A stretch of 64,000 nucleotides of DNA. It comes from Cladocopium goreaui. Taxonomy: Eukaryota; Sar; Dinophyceae; Suessiales; Symbiodiniaceae. Location of the stretch: contig CAMXCT020000378.1 in assembly GCA_947184155.2 (NCBI GenBank), positions 130,001 to 194,000 of the forward strand, read 5' to 3'. The notes under the pieces were generated by a model. It was not told where the DNA came from. It worked only from the letters and a program-made list of their open reading frames with translations, and did not search any database. Positions 1 to 10,535 of the stretch are shown one piece after another; within the stretch, counting starts at the first letter, position 1, and every line of letters starts with the position of its first letter. The translations under genes and the position numbers were made by a program.

Positions 1-3000
1 TAACAGCTCTTGACAAGGTGGAAATAAGGTGGAAAAATGATATTTTTGTAGGATTTCAGAAGGGACGTTCCGGCCTCGAAAAACGTCGATTTTGGCATCG
101 GTTCGTCCTTCAGAGTCATGCTGTTTTACTGCCGGGAGGTGTTTCGCAAGCGTTCGCCACCAGCAGCAGCAAAAGCAGCCAGCTAGCAGCCAGCTAGCAG
201 CCAGCCAGCAGCTTGTAACAGCTTGTAACAAGGGGGAAATAAGGTGGAAAAATAAATGCTAGTTTTGTAGGATTTGTAGGATTTCAGAAGGGAGTTTTAC
301 TGCCGGGAAGTGTTTAGCAGGCTAAGAGCAGCGGCAGCCGTGCAGCAGCTAGCAGCCAGCCAGCAGCAGCCAGCAGCTTTTAACAGTTCTTAACAAGGTG
401 GAAATAAGGTGGAAAAATGATTTTTGTAGGATTTCAGAAGGGACGTTCCGGCCCCGAAAAACGTAGATTTTGGCATCGGTTCGTCCTTTAGGGCCATGCT
501 GTTTTACTGCCGGGAGGTGTTTTGCAGGCGTTCGCCAGCAGCAGCAGTAAGAGCAGCCGCAGCAGTGCAGCAGCTAGCAGCCAGCCAGCAGCCAGCAGCT
601 TTTGACAGCTTGTAACAAGGTGGAAATAAAGTAGAAAAATGATATTTTTGTAAGATTTCAGAAGGGACGTTCCGGCCTCGAAAAACGTAGATTTTGGCAT
701 CGGTTCGTCCTTCAGGGCCATGCTGTTTTACTGCCGGGAGGTGTTTCGCAGGCGTTCGCCAGCAGCAGCAGTAAGAGCAGCGGCAGCAGTGCAGCAGCTA
801 GCAGCCAGCCAGCAGCTTTTAACAGCTCTTAACAAGGTGGAAATAAGGTGGAAAAATGATATTTTGGTAGGATTTGTAAGATTTCAGAAGGGAGTTTTAC
901 TGCCGGGAGGTGTTTAACAGGCTAAGAGCAGCGGCAGCCGTGCAGCAGCTAGCCGCCAGCCAGCAGCAGCCAGCAGCTTGTAACAGCGCTTAACAAGGTG
1001 GAAATAAGATGGAATCTGATCTTTTTGTAGGATTTCAGAAGGGACGTTCCGGCCTCGAAAAACGTAGATTTTGGCATCAGTTCGTCCTTTAGGGCCATGC
1101 TGTTTTACTGCCGGGAGGTGTTTCGCAAGCGTTCGCCAGCAGCAGCAGTAAAAGCAGCCAGCTAGCAGCCAGCCAGCAGCTTGTAACAGCTTGTAACAAG
1201 GTGGAAATAAGGTGGAAAAACGCTAGTTTTGTAGGATTTGTAGGATTTCAGAAGGGAGTTTTACTGCCGGGAAGTGTTTAGCAGGCTAAGAGCAGCGGCA
1301 GCCGTGCAGCAGCTAGCAGCCAGCCAGCAGCAGCCAGCAGCTTTTAACAGTTCTTAACAAGGTGGAAATAAGGTGGAAAAATGATATTTTTGTAGGATTT
1401 CAGAAGGGACGTTCCGGCCCCGAAAAACGTAGATTTTGGCATCGGTTCGTCCTTTAGGGCCATGCTGTTTTACTGCCGGGAGGTGTTTTGCAGGCGTTCG
1501 CCAGCAGCAGCAGTAAGAGCAGCCGCAGCAGTGCAGCAGCTAGCAGCCAGCCAGCAGCCAGCAGCTTTTGACAGCTTGTAACAAGGTGGAAATAAAGTGG
1601 AAAAATGATATTTTTGTAGGATTTCAGAAGGGACGTTCCGGCCTCGAAAAACGTAGATTTTGGCACCGGTTCGTCCTTTAGGGCCATGCTGTTTTACTGC
1701 CGGGAGGTGTTTCGCAGGCGTTCGCCAGCAGTAGCAGTAAGAGCAGCGGCAGCAGTGCAGCGGCTAGCAGCCAGCCAGCAGCTTTTAACAGCTCTTAACA
1801 GGTGGAAATAAGGTGGAAAAATGATATTTTGGTAGGATTTGTAAGATTTCAGAAGGGAGTTTTACTGCCGGGAGGAATAACGGTGGAAAAATGATATTTT
1901 TGTAGGATTTCAGAAGGGACGTTCCGGCCCCGAAAAACGTAGATTTTGGCATCGGTTCGTCCTTTAGGGCCATGCTGTTTTACTGCCGGGAGGTGTTTTG
2001 CAGGCGTTCGCCAGCAGCAGCAGTAAGAGCACCCGCAGCAGTGCAGCAGCTAGCAGCCAGCCAGCAGCCAGCAGCTTTTGACAGCTTGTAACAAGGTGGA
2101 AATAAAGTGGAAAAATGATATTTTTGTAGGATTTCAGAAGGGACGTTCCGGCCTCGAAAAACGTAGAATTTGGCACCGGTTCGTCCTTTAGGGCCATGCT
2201 GTTTTACTGCCGGGAGGTGTTTCGCAGGCGTTCGCCAGCAGTAGCAGTAAGAGCAGCGGCAGCCGTGCAGCGGCTAGCAGCCAGCCAGCAGCTTTTAACA
2301 GCTCTTAACAAGGTGGAAATAAGGTGGAAAAATGATATTTTGGTAGGATTTGTAAGATTTCAGAAGGGAGTTTTACTGCCGGGAGGTGTTTAACAGGCTA
2401 AGAGCAGCGGCAGCCGTGCAGCAGCTAGCAGCCAGCCAGCAGCAGCCAGCAGCTTGTAACAGCTCTTAACAAGGTGGAAATAAGGTGGATAAGGTGGAAA
2501 AATGATATTTTTGTAGGATTTCAGACGTTCCGGCCCCGAAAAACGTAGATTTTGGCATCGGTTCGTCCTTTAGGGCCATGCTGTTTTACTGCCGGGGAGT
2601 GTTTCGCAGGCGTTCGCCAGCAGCAGCAGTAAGAGCAGCCGCAGCTGGCAGTGCAGCAGCTAGCAGCCAGCCAGCAGCAGCCAGCAGCTTTTAACAGCTT
2701 GTAACAAGGTTGAAATAAGATGGAATCTGATCTTTTTGTAGGATTTCAGAAGGGACGTTCCGGCCTCGAAAAACGTAGATTTTGGCATCAGTTCGTTCTT
2801 TAGGGCCATGCTGTTTTACTGCCGGGAGGTGTTTCGCAAACGTTCGCCAGCAGCAGCAGTAAAAGCAGCCAGCTAGCAGCCAGCCAGCAGCTTGTAACAG
2901 CTTGTAACAAGGTGGAAATAAGGTGGAAAAACGCTAGTTTTGTAGGATTTGTAGGATTTCAGAAGGGAGTTTTACTGCCGGGAAGTGTTTAGCAGGCTAA

Positions 3001-3475
3001 GAGCAGCGGCAGCCGTGCAGCAGCTAGCAGCCAGCCAGCAGCAGCCAGCAGCTATTAACAGCTCTTAACAAGGTGGAAATAAGGTGGAAAAATGATATTT
3101 TTGTAGGATTTCAGAAGGGACGTTCCGGCCCCGAAAAACGTAGATTTTGGCATCGGTTCGTCCTTTAGGGCCATGCTGTTTTACTGCCGGGAGGTGTTTT
3201 GCAGGCGTTCGCCAGCAGCAGCAGTAAGAGCAGCCGCAGCAGTGCAGCAGCTAGCAGCCAGCCAGCAGCCAGCAGCTTTGGACAGCTTGTAAAAAGGTGG
3301 AAATAAAGTGGAAAAATGATATTTTTGTAGGATTTCAGAAGGGACGTTCAGGCTCCGAAAAACGTAGATTTTGGCATCGGTTCGTCCTTTAGGGCCATGC
3401 TGTTTTACTGCCGGGAGGTGTTTCGCAGGCGTTCGCCAGCAGCAGCCAGCAGCCGGCCAGCAGCAGCAGCAGGAG
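1..3475. repeat. CAG-rich satellite array with two monomer types
   Basis: Tandem array cut by the left window edge. The marker CGTTCCGG recurs at about 67, 444, 668, 1045, 1410, 1634, 1920, 2144, 2525, 2757 and 3121, with a diverged copy near 3346. Spacings alternate mainly between about 224 and 365-380 bp. The 224-bp type carries the block GACGTTCCGG...GGCATCGGTTCGTCC followed by a CAGCAG-rich stretch. The extra 145-150 bp is a shorter monomer that lacks this block and reads TTTTACTGCCGGGAAGTGTTTAGCAGG with its own CAGCAGC run. Higher-order copies are visible: 444-1409 repeats at 1410 after 966 bp, and 1410/1634 repeat at 1920/2144 after 510 bp. Poly-Leu and poly-Ala open frames on both strands are translations of the CAG runs and are not called as genes. 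Confidence 0.93.
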
Positions 3476-4172
3476 GTGTATACCAATATCAAATAAGATC
3501 CAGTGGAATACTCCACTATATCCACTCTATATCCCTTTTCTTGGGATCTGATTGGGATATCTTGGTACATACTCCACCCGCCCATGGCTTCCGAGTTTCA
3601 ACTCCATGTGCTTTGGTATGGCGTGGCAACGTCCAGTGGAACGCAAGGAGGGCGGAAGGCGGCCGCGGCCAGTGTCACCAAGGCGGGCAACACCCAGGTC
3701 CGTGGCAGGAAACCACCCATTGCGGATGTCAATGAATGAGAAGGATGTGTAATATAGTATATATGTAGTGCCTATGTACTATCTATGTAGTATCTAGTAC
3801 TTATATTCTATTATATTATCTATGTTATGTCATATATAAATATAATCGTTATATATTGCTATTTATTCTTCTAGAAATAGTGACTTTTCCCATTGAAAGT
3901 GGTGGCTGGTGATTTTCCATCTGTAACTTATATTATATAACTATATAATATTATAGAATACATTCTTTTCATGGGTGGATTTCTTCGTCCTACCCATATC
4001 GTAGAAAACCCCACCATGCTGTTCCTGGGCAGGGGTTGAGCCCTGTATGCCTCAAGTAGATGTGTTTAGATGATCCAACCATTCCAAACCCAAACAGTGG
4101 GCGACTTTGGAAGCAAAAACCAAAATTGCACCAGAAAAAACAGTGATTCAACAGATTCGATCCCAGAATCAC
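3476..4172. other. Unique spacer, no gene seen
   Basis: Single-copy sequence between the satellite and the inverted-repeat element. It is AT-rich from 3750 to 3960 with TATATA runs. Open frames here (up to 112 codons at 3397-3735) begin inside the satellite and have no recognisable domain. A degenerate introner-like relic lies at about 3870-3935. Confidence 0.5.
3870..3935. mobile_element. Relic of introner-like element
   Basis: The stretch AGAAATAGTGACTTTTCCC...GGTGATTTTCCAT resembles the interior of the three intact elements at 11825, 20048 and 21785, which read (C/A)GAAATAGTGGATTTACCC...GGTGATGTTCCAT. The CCCTCTGGT/ACCAGAGGG termini are not preserved, so this is a decayed copy at best. 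It lies outside the exon field. Confidence 0.45.
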
Positions 4173-4360
4173 GTATGGTGGATCAGCTACATTTGGCTAC
4201 TTGTTGAACCAGCCAAATCCCTATACCAAGGGGCCCAGCTTCTTCAAAAATTGCACCCCGGAATCTACGACTCGCAGGGTGCAATTGCGTATGTTTCTTG
4301 AGTTGGTACAAAGAATTTCCCTGCTTCAACAAGTAACCAAATGTAGCTAATCCACCATAC
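4173..4360. mobile_element. MITE-like inverted-repeat element, 188 bp
   Basis: Left arm 4173-4208 (starts GTATGGTGGATCAGCTACAT) and right arm 4325-4360 (ends GCTAATCCACCATAC) are reverse complements over 36 bp with about two mismatches. The interior also pairs partly: TTGCACCC near 4252 against GGGTGCAA near 4277. No transposase frame is present and no clear target-site duplication flanks it. It may be a non-autonomous DNA transposon or simply a long hairpin. Confidence 0.6.
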
Positions 4361-4679
4361 TTTCTTCCGGGGTCGGCAGCAGGGGCGGCAGCCCTTAAAT
4401 TCGGCTCCGCCGGCTCCACACGAGTACGCTGACAAATGCGTCACGAGCGTCCCAGAGCAGGTGAGGCGCGCCCCCAGCCGCCGACCCTCCGACGCCGGGC
4501 CCCGAAAACCACCAAAAATCCTTCAGGAGGGTGGGGGAGAGGTTTTTGGACGGAATCCGGGTCGCTCATCAGCGTCTCCAAGAGCATTCCCCCCCCCCGT
4601 TTTGAGGGTACCTAAAATCGGAAAAAAGCGCCGTTTTGACACATTTTTCGGACGATTTTTCGCTTTTCGAAAGTCACAA

Positions 4680-5235
4680 AATGCTGTAAATTACAGCATT
4701 TTTGCGTTTTGACGTCTTTTGCGGGAGCAATGAAAAAAAGCAGAAAATGCTGTAAATACCAATACTTTTTAGACCGGAGATGCACAAAACACCGCAAATA
4801 CCAGTGTTTTTGAAAGCCAAGCAAAAAAACACTGTAAATTACAGCATTTTTGGCAAGTTGATCGCAAAAAATGCTGGTATTTACACTGTTTTTGCAATTT
4901 CAAGAAAACGTGGAAGGCACGAAACACTGTAAATAGCGGTGTTTTAGCCACTTTTGGGCGCTGAAACGTTGGTATTTACACGGTTTTTTGCCCGTGACGG
5001 CGCCAAACCCCTGTAAATTACAGCATTTTTTGCACTTTTTGAACCGATGTTTTGCCTTGATGAACGCAAAAAACGCTGGTATTTACGCGTTTCCCAAAAA
5101 ATCGAAGATCGTGACGTGAACGAAACACTGTAAATAACAGTGTTTTAGCCACTTTGGGGGACTAAAACTGTGGTATTTACGCGGGTTCTTGCCAGCTGAC
5201 AGCGCAATATGCTGTAAATTACAGCACTTTGTGCG
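4680..5235. repeat. Palindromic TGTAAATTACA repeats, unit 1
   Basis: Repeated near-palindromes of the type ATGCTGTAAATTACAGCAT (4682, 4830, 5010, 5209) alternate with half-diverged forms such as ACTGTAAATAGCGGTGTT and GCTGGTATTTACGC. Each palindrome is flanked by A and T runs, so single strands could fold into 9-bp stems. Spacing is 60-110 bp. Function unknown. Confidence 0.75.
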
Positions 5236-5359
5236 CTGTTTATGTTCAATTTTTAAACCGCGATGCTTTCACATGTTCTTTGCATTATTTTGCACTCTTC
5301 CACAAGAAACAACGTTGCAGATTGAAACTGGACGACAGCGTGACCCGAAAGAAAGCTGG

Positions 5360-6057
5360 AGGGAGGAGACGCACAGAAGCTTTTACCCACACACACAGGG
5401 GCTTTTACACAGAGAAGTCTTTACACAAAGGAGCTTTTTACATACAGAAGGTTTTACACAGAGAAGTCTTTACTCTAAGGTGCTTTTGCAGACCAACGTC
5501 TAGGAGCTTTTACTCACAGAAGTTTTTACACGAAGAAGTCTTTACACAGAGGGCTTTTTACACACAGACGCGTTTGCACACAGAAGCTTTTACACAGAGA
5601 AGCCTTTACACAGAGGAGCGTTTACACACCAAAGCGTTTACACACAGCAAGCTTTTACACACGCAGGGGCTTTTACACATTTACACAGAGTAGCTTTTTA
5701 CACACAGAAGGTTTTACACAGAGAAGTCTTTCCTCTGAGGAGCTTTTTCACACAAACGTCTTGGAGCTTTTACACACAAAAGCTGTTACACAAAGAAGTC
5801 TTTACACAGAGAGCTTTAACACACAGACGCGTTTACACACAGAAACTTTTACACAGAGAAGTAGCCTTTACACAGAGAGTTTTTATACACGGAAGCTTTT
5901 ACACACAGAGAAATCTTTACAAAGACGTGCTTTCACACAGAGAAGCTTTTACACAAAAAAGTCTTTACACAAAGTGGTTTTTACACACAGAAACTCTTAC
6001 ACACAAAAGCTTTTACACAGAGAAGTCTTTGCACAGAGGCGCCTTTACACGAAGTAA
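5360..6057. repeat. ACACAGAAG minisatellite, unit 1
   Basis: Degenerate 22-25 bp units such as ACACAGAAGCTTTTACACA and GAGAAGTCTTTACACAAAG. The plus strand lacks stops over long stretches and reads TEAFTQRSLYT-like peptides. That follows from the repeat composition and is not taken as coding evidence. The marker ACGTCTAGGAG occurs at 5495, with a variant at 5757. Confidence 0.85.
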
Positions 6058-6452
6058 CAAGTTGAAATCGGCAGCAGTTCTTTAGGAAAAACCCTTCGCA
6101 GGAGCTTTCGGGAACTCACTTGCTCCCCAAAAAATCGTCTATTCCAACAAATACGTTCCAAAAAACCTAAGGAATATATTTCTGAAGCAGGTCCTCATTC
6201 AGTAACTTTCACGCCCACACTGCGATGAAATGGAGGGCCGAGTGGTCCGGCGGAGCCGACGAGGGGCGTCAGCCCAAAAATCCGGCCAGGGGCCCCCTGG
6301 CCGTGGCATTGCCGTACGGCAGTTCTCTCCTCTCCGTAGGAGAGAGGGGCCGCCGCCCCAGCCGCCGACACCTTTGCCCGCCAAAAACCCCCGCGTTTTA
6401 CGGTGCTTTGTGCTCTTCCAATTTTTTCCCATTTTTCGGATCTTGTGGCTCA

Positions 6453-6830
6453 AGATGGGTCAACATGGGCCAACATAGGCCGCAAGATGGGCCAACATAG
6501 CCCCAAGATGGGCCAACATAGCGCCCAAGATGGGTCAAGATAGCCCCAAGATGGGCCATCATAGCTCCAAGATGGGCCAACATGGCCCCAAGATGGGCCA
6601 ACATAGCCCCAAGATGGGCCCACATTGCCCTCAAGATACGCCAACGTAGCCCCAAGATGGGCCAACATAGCCCCAAGATAGGCCGCCGACCGTCAAAATA
6701 TCCTGCGTTTTACAGTGATTTTTTGCTGTTCCCATTTTTCGGCTCTTTTGGCTCAACATGGGTCCACATAGGCCTCAAGATCGGCCCACATAGCTTTCAA
6801 GATAGGCCAACATAGCCCCAAGATGCCACA
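6453..6830. repeat. 21-bp minisatellite, unit 1
   Basis: Tandem copies of AGATGGGCCAACATAGCCCCA with indels. Because 21 is a multiple of three, both strands show a repeating heptapeptide (plus MGQHSPK, minus GLCWPIL). The phase breaks at indels, which argues against protein coding. Confidence 0.88.
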
Positions 6831-7139
6831 AAATGGGCCAACATAGTTGGGCCCCTGGCCGGCTGTCGCGCGTAAGCGCTTAAATTCGGCTCCGCCGGCT
6901 CCCCACGAGTGGCTTGCCCTACGAGCGTCCCAGAGCGACTAGAGCTCTAAGGTAAGGCCGCCCCAAGCCGCCGACCCTCCGACGCCGGGCCCCAAAAAAT
7001 ACCAAAAATCCTTCAGGAGGGTGGGGGAGAGCTTTTTAGACGGAATCCGGTCGCTCATAAGCGTCTCCAAGAGCAAAATCCCGCCCCCCCCCCGTTTGGA
7101 GGGTACCTAAAATCGGAAAAAAGCGCCGTTTTGACACAT

Positions 7140-7690
7140 TTTTCGGACGAGTTTTCGCTTTTCGAAAGTTTTAACGTCTTTTGCGGGAGCCATGCAAAAA
7201 CGCAGAAAATGCTGTAAATACCAATACTTTTTGGACCCGAGATGCACAAAACACTGCAAATACCAGTGTTTTTGAAAGCCAAGCAAAAAAACTCCGTAAA
7301 CTACAGCATTTTTGGCAGGATGATCGCAAAAAATGCTGGTATTCACAGTGTTTTTGCAATTTCAAGAAAACGTGGAAGGCACGAAACACTGTAAATAGCG
7401 GTGTTTTGGCCACTTTTGGACGCCGAAACGCTGGTATTTACGCAGTTTTTTGCCCGTGGCGGCGCCAAACCCCTGTAAATTACAACATTTTCGTCCCTTT
7501 GTTGAACCGATTTTTTGCGTTGATGAACGCAAAAAACGCTAGTATTTACGCGGTTTTCAAAAAATCGAAGATCGTGACGTGAACGAAACCGTGTAAATAA
7601 CAGTGTTTTAGCCACTTTCGGGGACTAAAACTGTGGTATTTACGCGGGTTCTTGCCATCTGACAGCGCAAAATGCTGTAAATTACAGCAC
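7140..7690. repeat. Palindromic TGTAAATTACA repeats, unit 2
   Basis: Counterpart of 4680-5235 with the same alternation of CTGTAAATTACA-like palindromes and GGTATTTACG half-sites. Several palindromes carry point changes, for example CCGTAAACTACAGCAT near 7293, so selection for perfect pairing is not evident. Confidence 0.72.
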
Positions 7691-7779
7691 TTTGTGCGCT
7701 GTTTATGTTCAATTGTTTAACCTGCGATGCTTTCACCTGTTCTTTGCATTCTTCCACAAGAAACAATGTTGCAGATTGA

Positions 7780-9163
7780 AACACAGAAGCTTTTACACAT
7801 ACAGGGGCTTTTACACAGAGAAGTCTTTACACAAAGGAGCTTTTTTCACACAGAAGGTTTTACACAGAGAAGTCTTTACTCTAAGGAGCTTTTGCACACA
7901 AACGTCTAGGAGCCTTTACACACAGAAGCTGTTACACAAAGCAGTCTTTACACAGAGGGCTTTTTACACACAGACGCGTTTGCACACAGAAGCTTTTACA
8001 CAGAGAAGCCTTCACACAGAGGAGCTTTTACACACAAAAGCATTTACACACAGCAAGCTTTTACACACACAGGGGCTTTTACACAGAGAAGTCCTTACAC
8101 AAAGGAGCTTTTTACACACAGAAGGTTTTACACAGAGAAGTCTTTACTCTAAGGAGCTTTTGCACACAAACGTCTAGGAGCCTTTACACACAGAAGCTGT
8201 TACACAAAGAAGTCTTTACACAGAGGGCTTTTTACACACAGACGCGTTTGCACACAGAAGCTTTTACACAGAGAAGCCTTCACACAGACGAGCTTTTACA
8301 CACAAAAGCATTTACACACAGCAAGCTTTTACACACACAGGGGCTTTTACACAGAGAAGTCCTTACACAAAGGAGCTTTTTACACACAGAAGGTTTTACA
8401 CAGAGAAGTCTTTACTCTAAGGAGCTTTTGCACACAAACGTCTAGGAGCTTTTTCACACAGAACTTTTTACACGAAGAAGGCCTGACAGAGAGAGTTTTT
8501 AAAAAACAGACGCGTTTGCACACAGAAGCTTTTACACAGAGAAGCCTTACACTCTACACAGAGGAGCTTTTACACACAAAAGCATTTACACACACAGGGG
8601 CTTTTACACAGAGAAGTCCTTACACAAAGGAGCTTTTTACACACAGAAGGTTTTACACAGAGAAGTCTTTACTCTAAGGAGCTTTTGCACACAAACGTCT
8701 AGGAGCTTTTTCACACAGAACTTTTTACACGAAGAAGGCCTGACAGAGAGAGTTTTTACACACAGACGCGTTTGCACATAGAAGCTTTTACACAGAGAAG
8801 CCTTTACGCAGAGGAGCTTTTACACACAAAAGCATTTACACACAGCAAGCTTTTACACACACAGGGGCTTTTACACGGAGAAGTCTTTACACAAAGGAGC
8901 TTTTTTCACACAGAAGGTTTTACACAGAGAAGTCTTTACTCTAAGGAGCTTTGCACACAAACGTCTAGGAGCCTTTACACACAGAAGCTGTTACACAAAG
9001 AAGTTTTTACACAGATATATAGCTTTCACACACAGACGCGTTTACACACAGAAGCTTTTACACAAAGAAGTCTTTACACAAAGTGGTTTTTACACACAGA
9101 AACTTTTACACACAAAAGCTTTTACACAGAGAAGTCTTTGCACAGAGGCGCCTTTACACGAAG
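7780..9163. repeat. ACACAGAAG minisatellite, expanded in unit 2
   Basis: Same family as 5360-6057 but amplified. The marker ACGTCTAGGAG recurs at about 7902, 8170, 8439, 8695 and 8961, giving a higher-order period of 256-269 bp with about five copies. Neighbouring higher-order copies are almost identical, which points to recent unequal exchange. Confidence 0.87.
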
Positions 9164-9584
9164 TAACAAGTTGAAATTGGCAGCAGTTCTTCGGGAAAAA
9201 CCCTTGGCAGGAGCTTTCGGGAACTCACTTGCTCCCCAAAAAAGCCGTCTATTTCCAACAAAGTTCCTATTCCATGAACTTTTTTCAAAAAAACATAAGG
9301 AATATATTTCTGAAGCAGGTCCCCATCCAAAAGCTTTCAAGCCCACACTGCGATGAAATGGAGGGTCGAGAAATCCGGCGGAGCCGACGAGGGGCGTCAG
9401 CCCTTAAAATCCGGCCAGGGGCCCCCTGGCCGTGGCATTGCCGAACGGCGGTTCTCTCCTCTCCGTAGGAGAGAGGGGCCGCCGCCCCTGCCGCCGACCA
9501 CTCCCCCCCGCCAAAAACCCCCGCGTTTTACGGTGTTTTGTGCTCTTCCAACTTTTTGCCATTTTTCGGATCTTATGGCTCAAG

Positions 9585-9990
9585 ATGGGCCAACATGGGC
9601 CAACATAGGCCTCAAGATGGGCCAACATAGCCCCAAGATGGGCCAACATAGCCCCCAAGATGGGCCAACATAGCCCCAAGATGGGCCAACATAGCCCCAA
9701 GATGGGCCAACATAGCCCCAAGATGGGCCAACATAGCCCCAAGATGGCCCACATTGCCCTCAAGATAGGCCAACGTAGCCCCAAGATGGGCCAACATAGC
9801 CCCAAGATAGGCCGCCGACCATCAAAATATCCTGCGTTTTACAGTGTTTTTTTTGCTGTTCCCATTTTTCGGATCTTTTGGCTCAACATGAATCAACATG
9901 AGGCCAACATAGCCACAAGCTGGGCCCACATTGCCCGCAAGATAGGCCAACATAGGCCAACATAGGCCAGCATAGCCACAAAATGGGCCT
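9585..9990. repeat. 21-bp minisatellite, unit 2
   Basis: Counterpart of 6453-6830. The copies from about 9598 to 9740 are nearly perfect. After 9840 the motif restarts, following CCCATTTTTCGGATCTTTTGGCTCAAC, in a degenerate form. Confidence 0.88.
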
Positions 9991-10029
9991 ACATAGTTGG
10001 GCCCCTGGCCGGCTGTCGCGCGTAAGCGC

Positions 10030-10535
10030 TTAAATATTGAAACAAAGGGGAAAAAAACACTCAGACTCCGCCCCTTGGTTTCGACTTTCGACACATTCCG
10101 ACGCATTCCGACACATTCCGACGGATTCCGACGCACGCCGCACCTGAATGGACTGGAAGAGGATGTAGATGAAACTCATGAAACTCAGCAAACTGGCGAT
10201 CAGGAAGGCGGATGGGAAAAAGAAGGCGTCCTGCGAGTTGAAGGGTTTCAGAAAGGTCCGCCTAAGGGCTGATGCTTGCGGCGCATCTGTAGCTCGGAAG
10301 GACAGGAGTTCCTTCATCTTTCTGTGTGAGTACTCTTCGAAGATGTTCTGCCTCTTTACAGCAAAGGTGGTTGAGCGCGAACTGAGCTGCGCGGACATGC
10401 CCCAGATCAAGGCAATGGCAATGAAGATGAAGTTGGCAATGGCAAAGTAGATCCAAGATCCATACATCGAATCCTGATGAATATAGATTCGTCTGGGATT
10501 CCAGGTGTATGTTAGATCACCAGAGGATGTTTCAT
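10030..10535 (-). CDS. Gene A terminal exon, two membrane helices
   Basis: Acceptor TTGACAG| at 10536-10540 gives an exon reading DETSSGDLTYTWNPRRIYIHQ and onward. Two hydrophobic helices follow: SWIYFAIANFIFIAIALIW and AFLIASLLSFMSFIYILFQ, with a charged loop between them (KRQNIFEEYSHRKMKELLSF). The last 30 or so codons (ASESVGMCRNASEC...) are encoded by a 10-bp tandem repeat, GACACATTCC (10088-10138). The TAA stop sits at the edge of the composite repeat array. The tail therefore looks like recent read-through into repeat DNA. Confidence 0.65.

Larger units (their letters stand above)
4394..6878. repeat. Composite tandem unit 1 (2.49 kb)
   Basis: First of two head-to-tail copies. It begins at CTTAAATTCGGCTCCGCC and ends at CGCGCGTAAGCG. 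Order inside: GC-rich leader (4394-4610), palindromic TGTAAATTACA units (about 4680-5235), ACACAGAAG minisatellite (about 5360-6057), a spacer (6058-6222), a second GC-rich block (6223-6450) and a 21-bp minisatellite (about 6453-6830). Unit 2 has the same order and high identity. Open frames inside are low-complexity repeat translations and no gene is called. Confidence 0.88.
6879..10028. repeat. Composite tandem unit 2 (3.15 kb)
   Basis: Second copy of the composite unit, starting and ending at the same CGCGCGTAAGCGCTTAAAT junction. It is about 660 bp longer than unit 1, mainly because the ACACAGAAG block grew through a higher-order repeat of about 268 bp. Its right end continues into TTAAATATTG, where the minus-strand stop codon of gene A lies. 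A third copy is therefore absent or was lost at this border. Confidence 0.88.

Noticed and set aside
1..3475. Telomere-like TTTAGGG heptamer in satellite monomers
   Set aside because: Only one heptamer per monomer, not tandem.
8772..9356. 194-codon plus-strand frame (TEAFTQRSLYT repeats)
   Set aside because: It is the translation of the ACACAGAAG minisatellite. The frame is open only because the unit lacks TAA/TAG/TGA in that phase, and it shifts between copies.
4394..10028. Ribosomal intergenic spacer
   Set aside because: The architecture is similar, but no 18S, 28S or 5S segment flanks the units.
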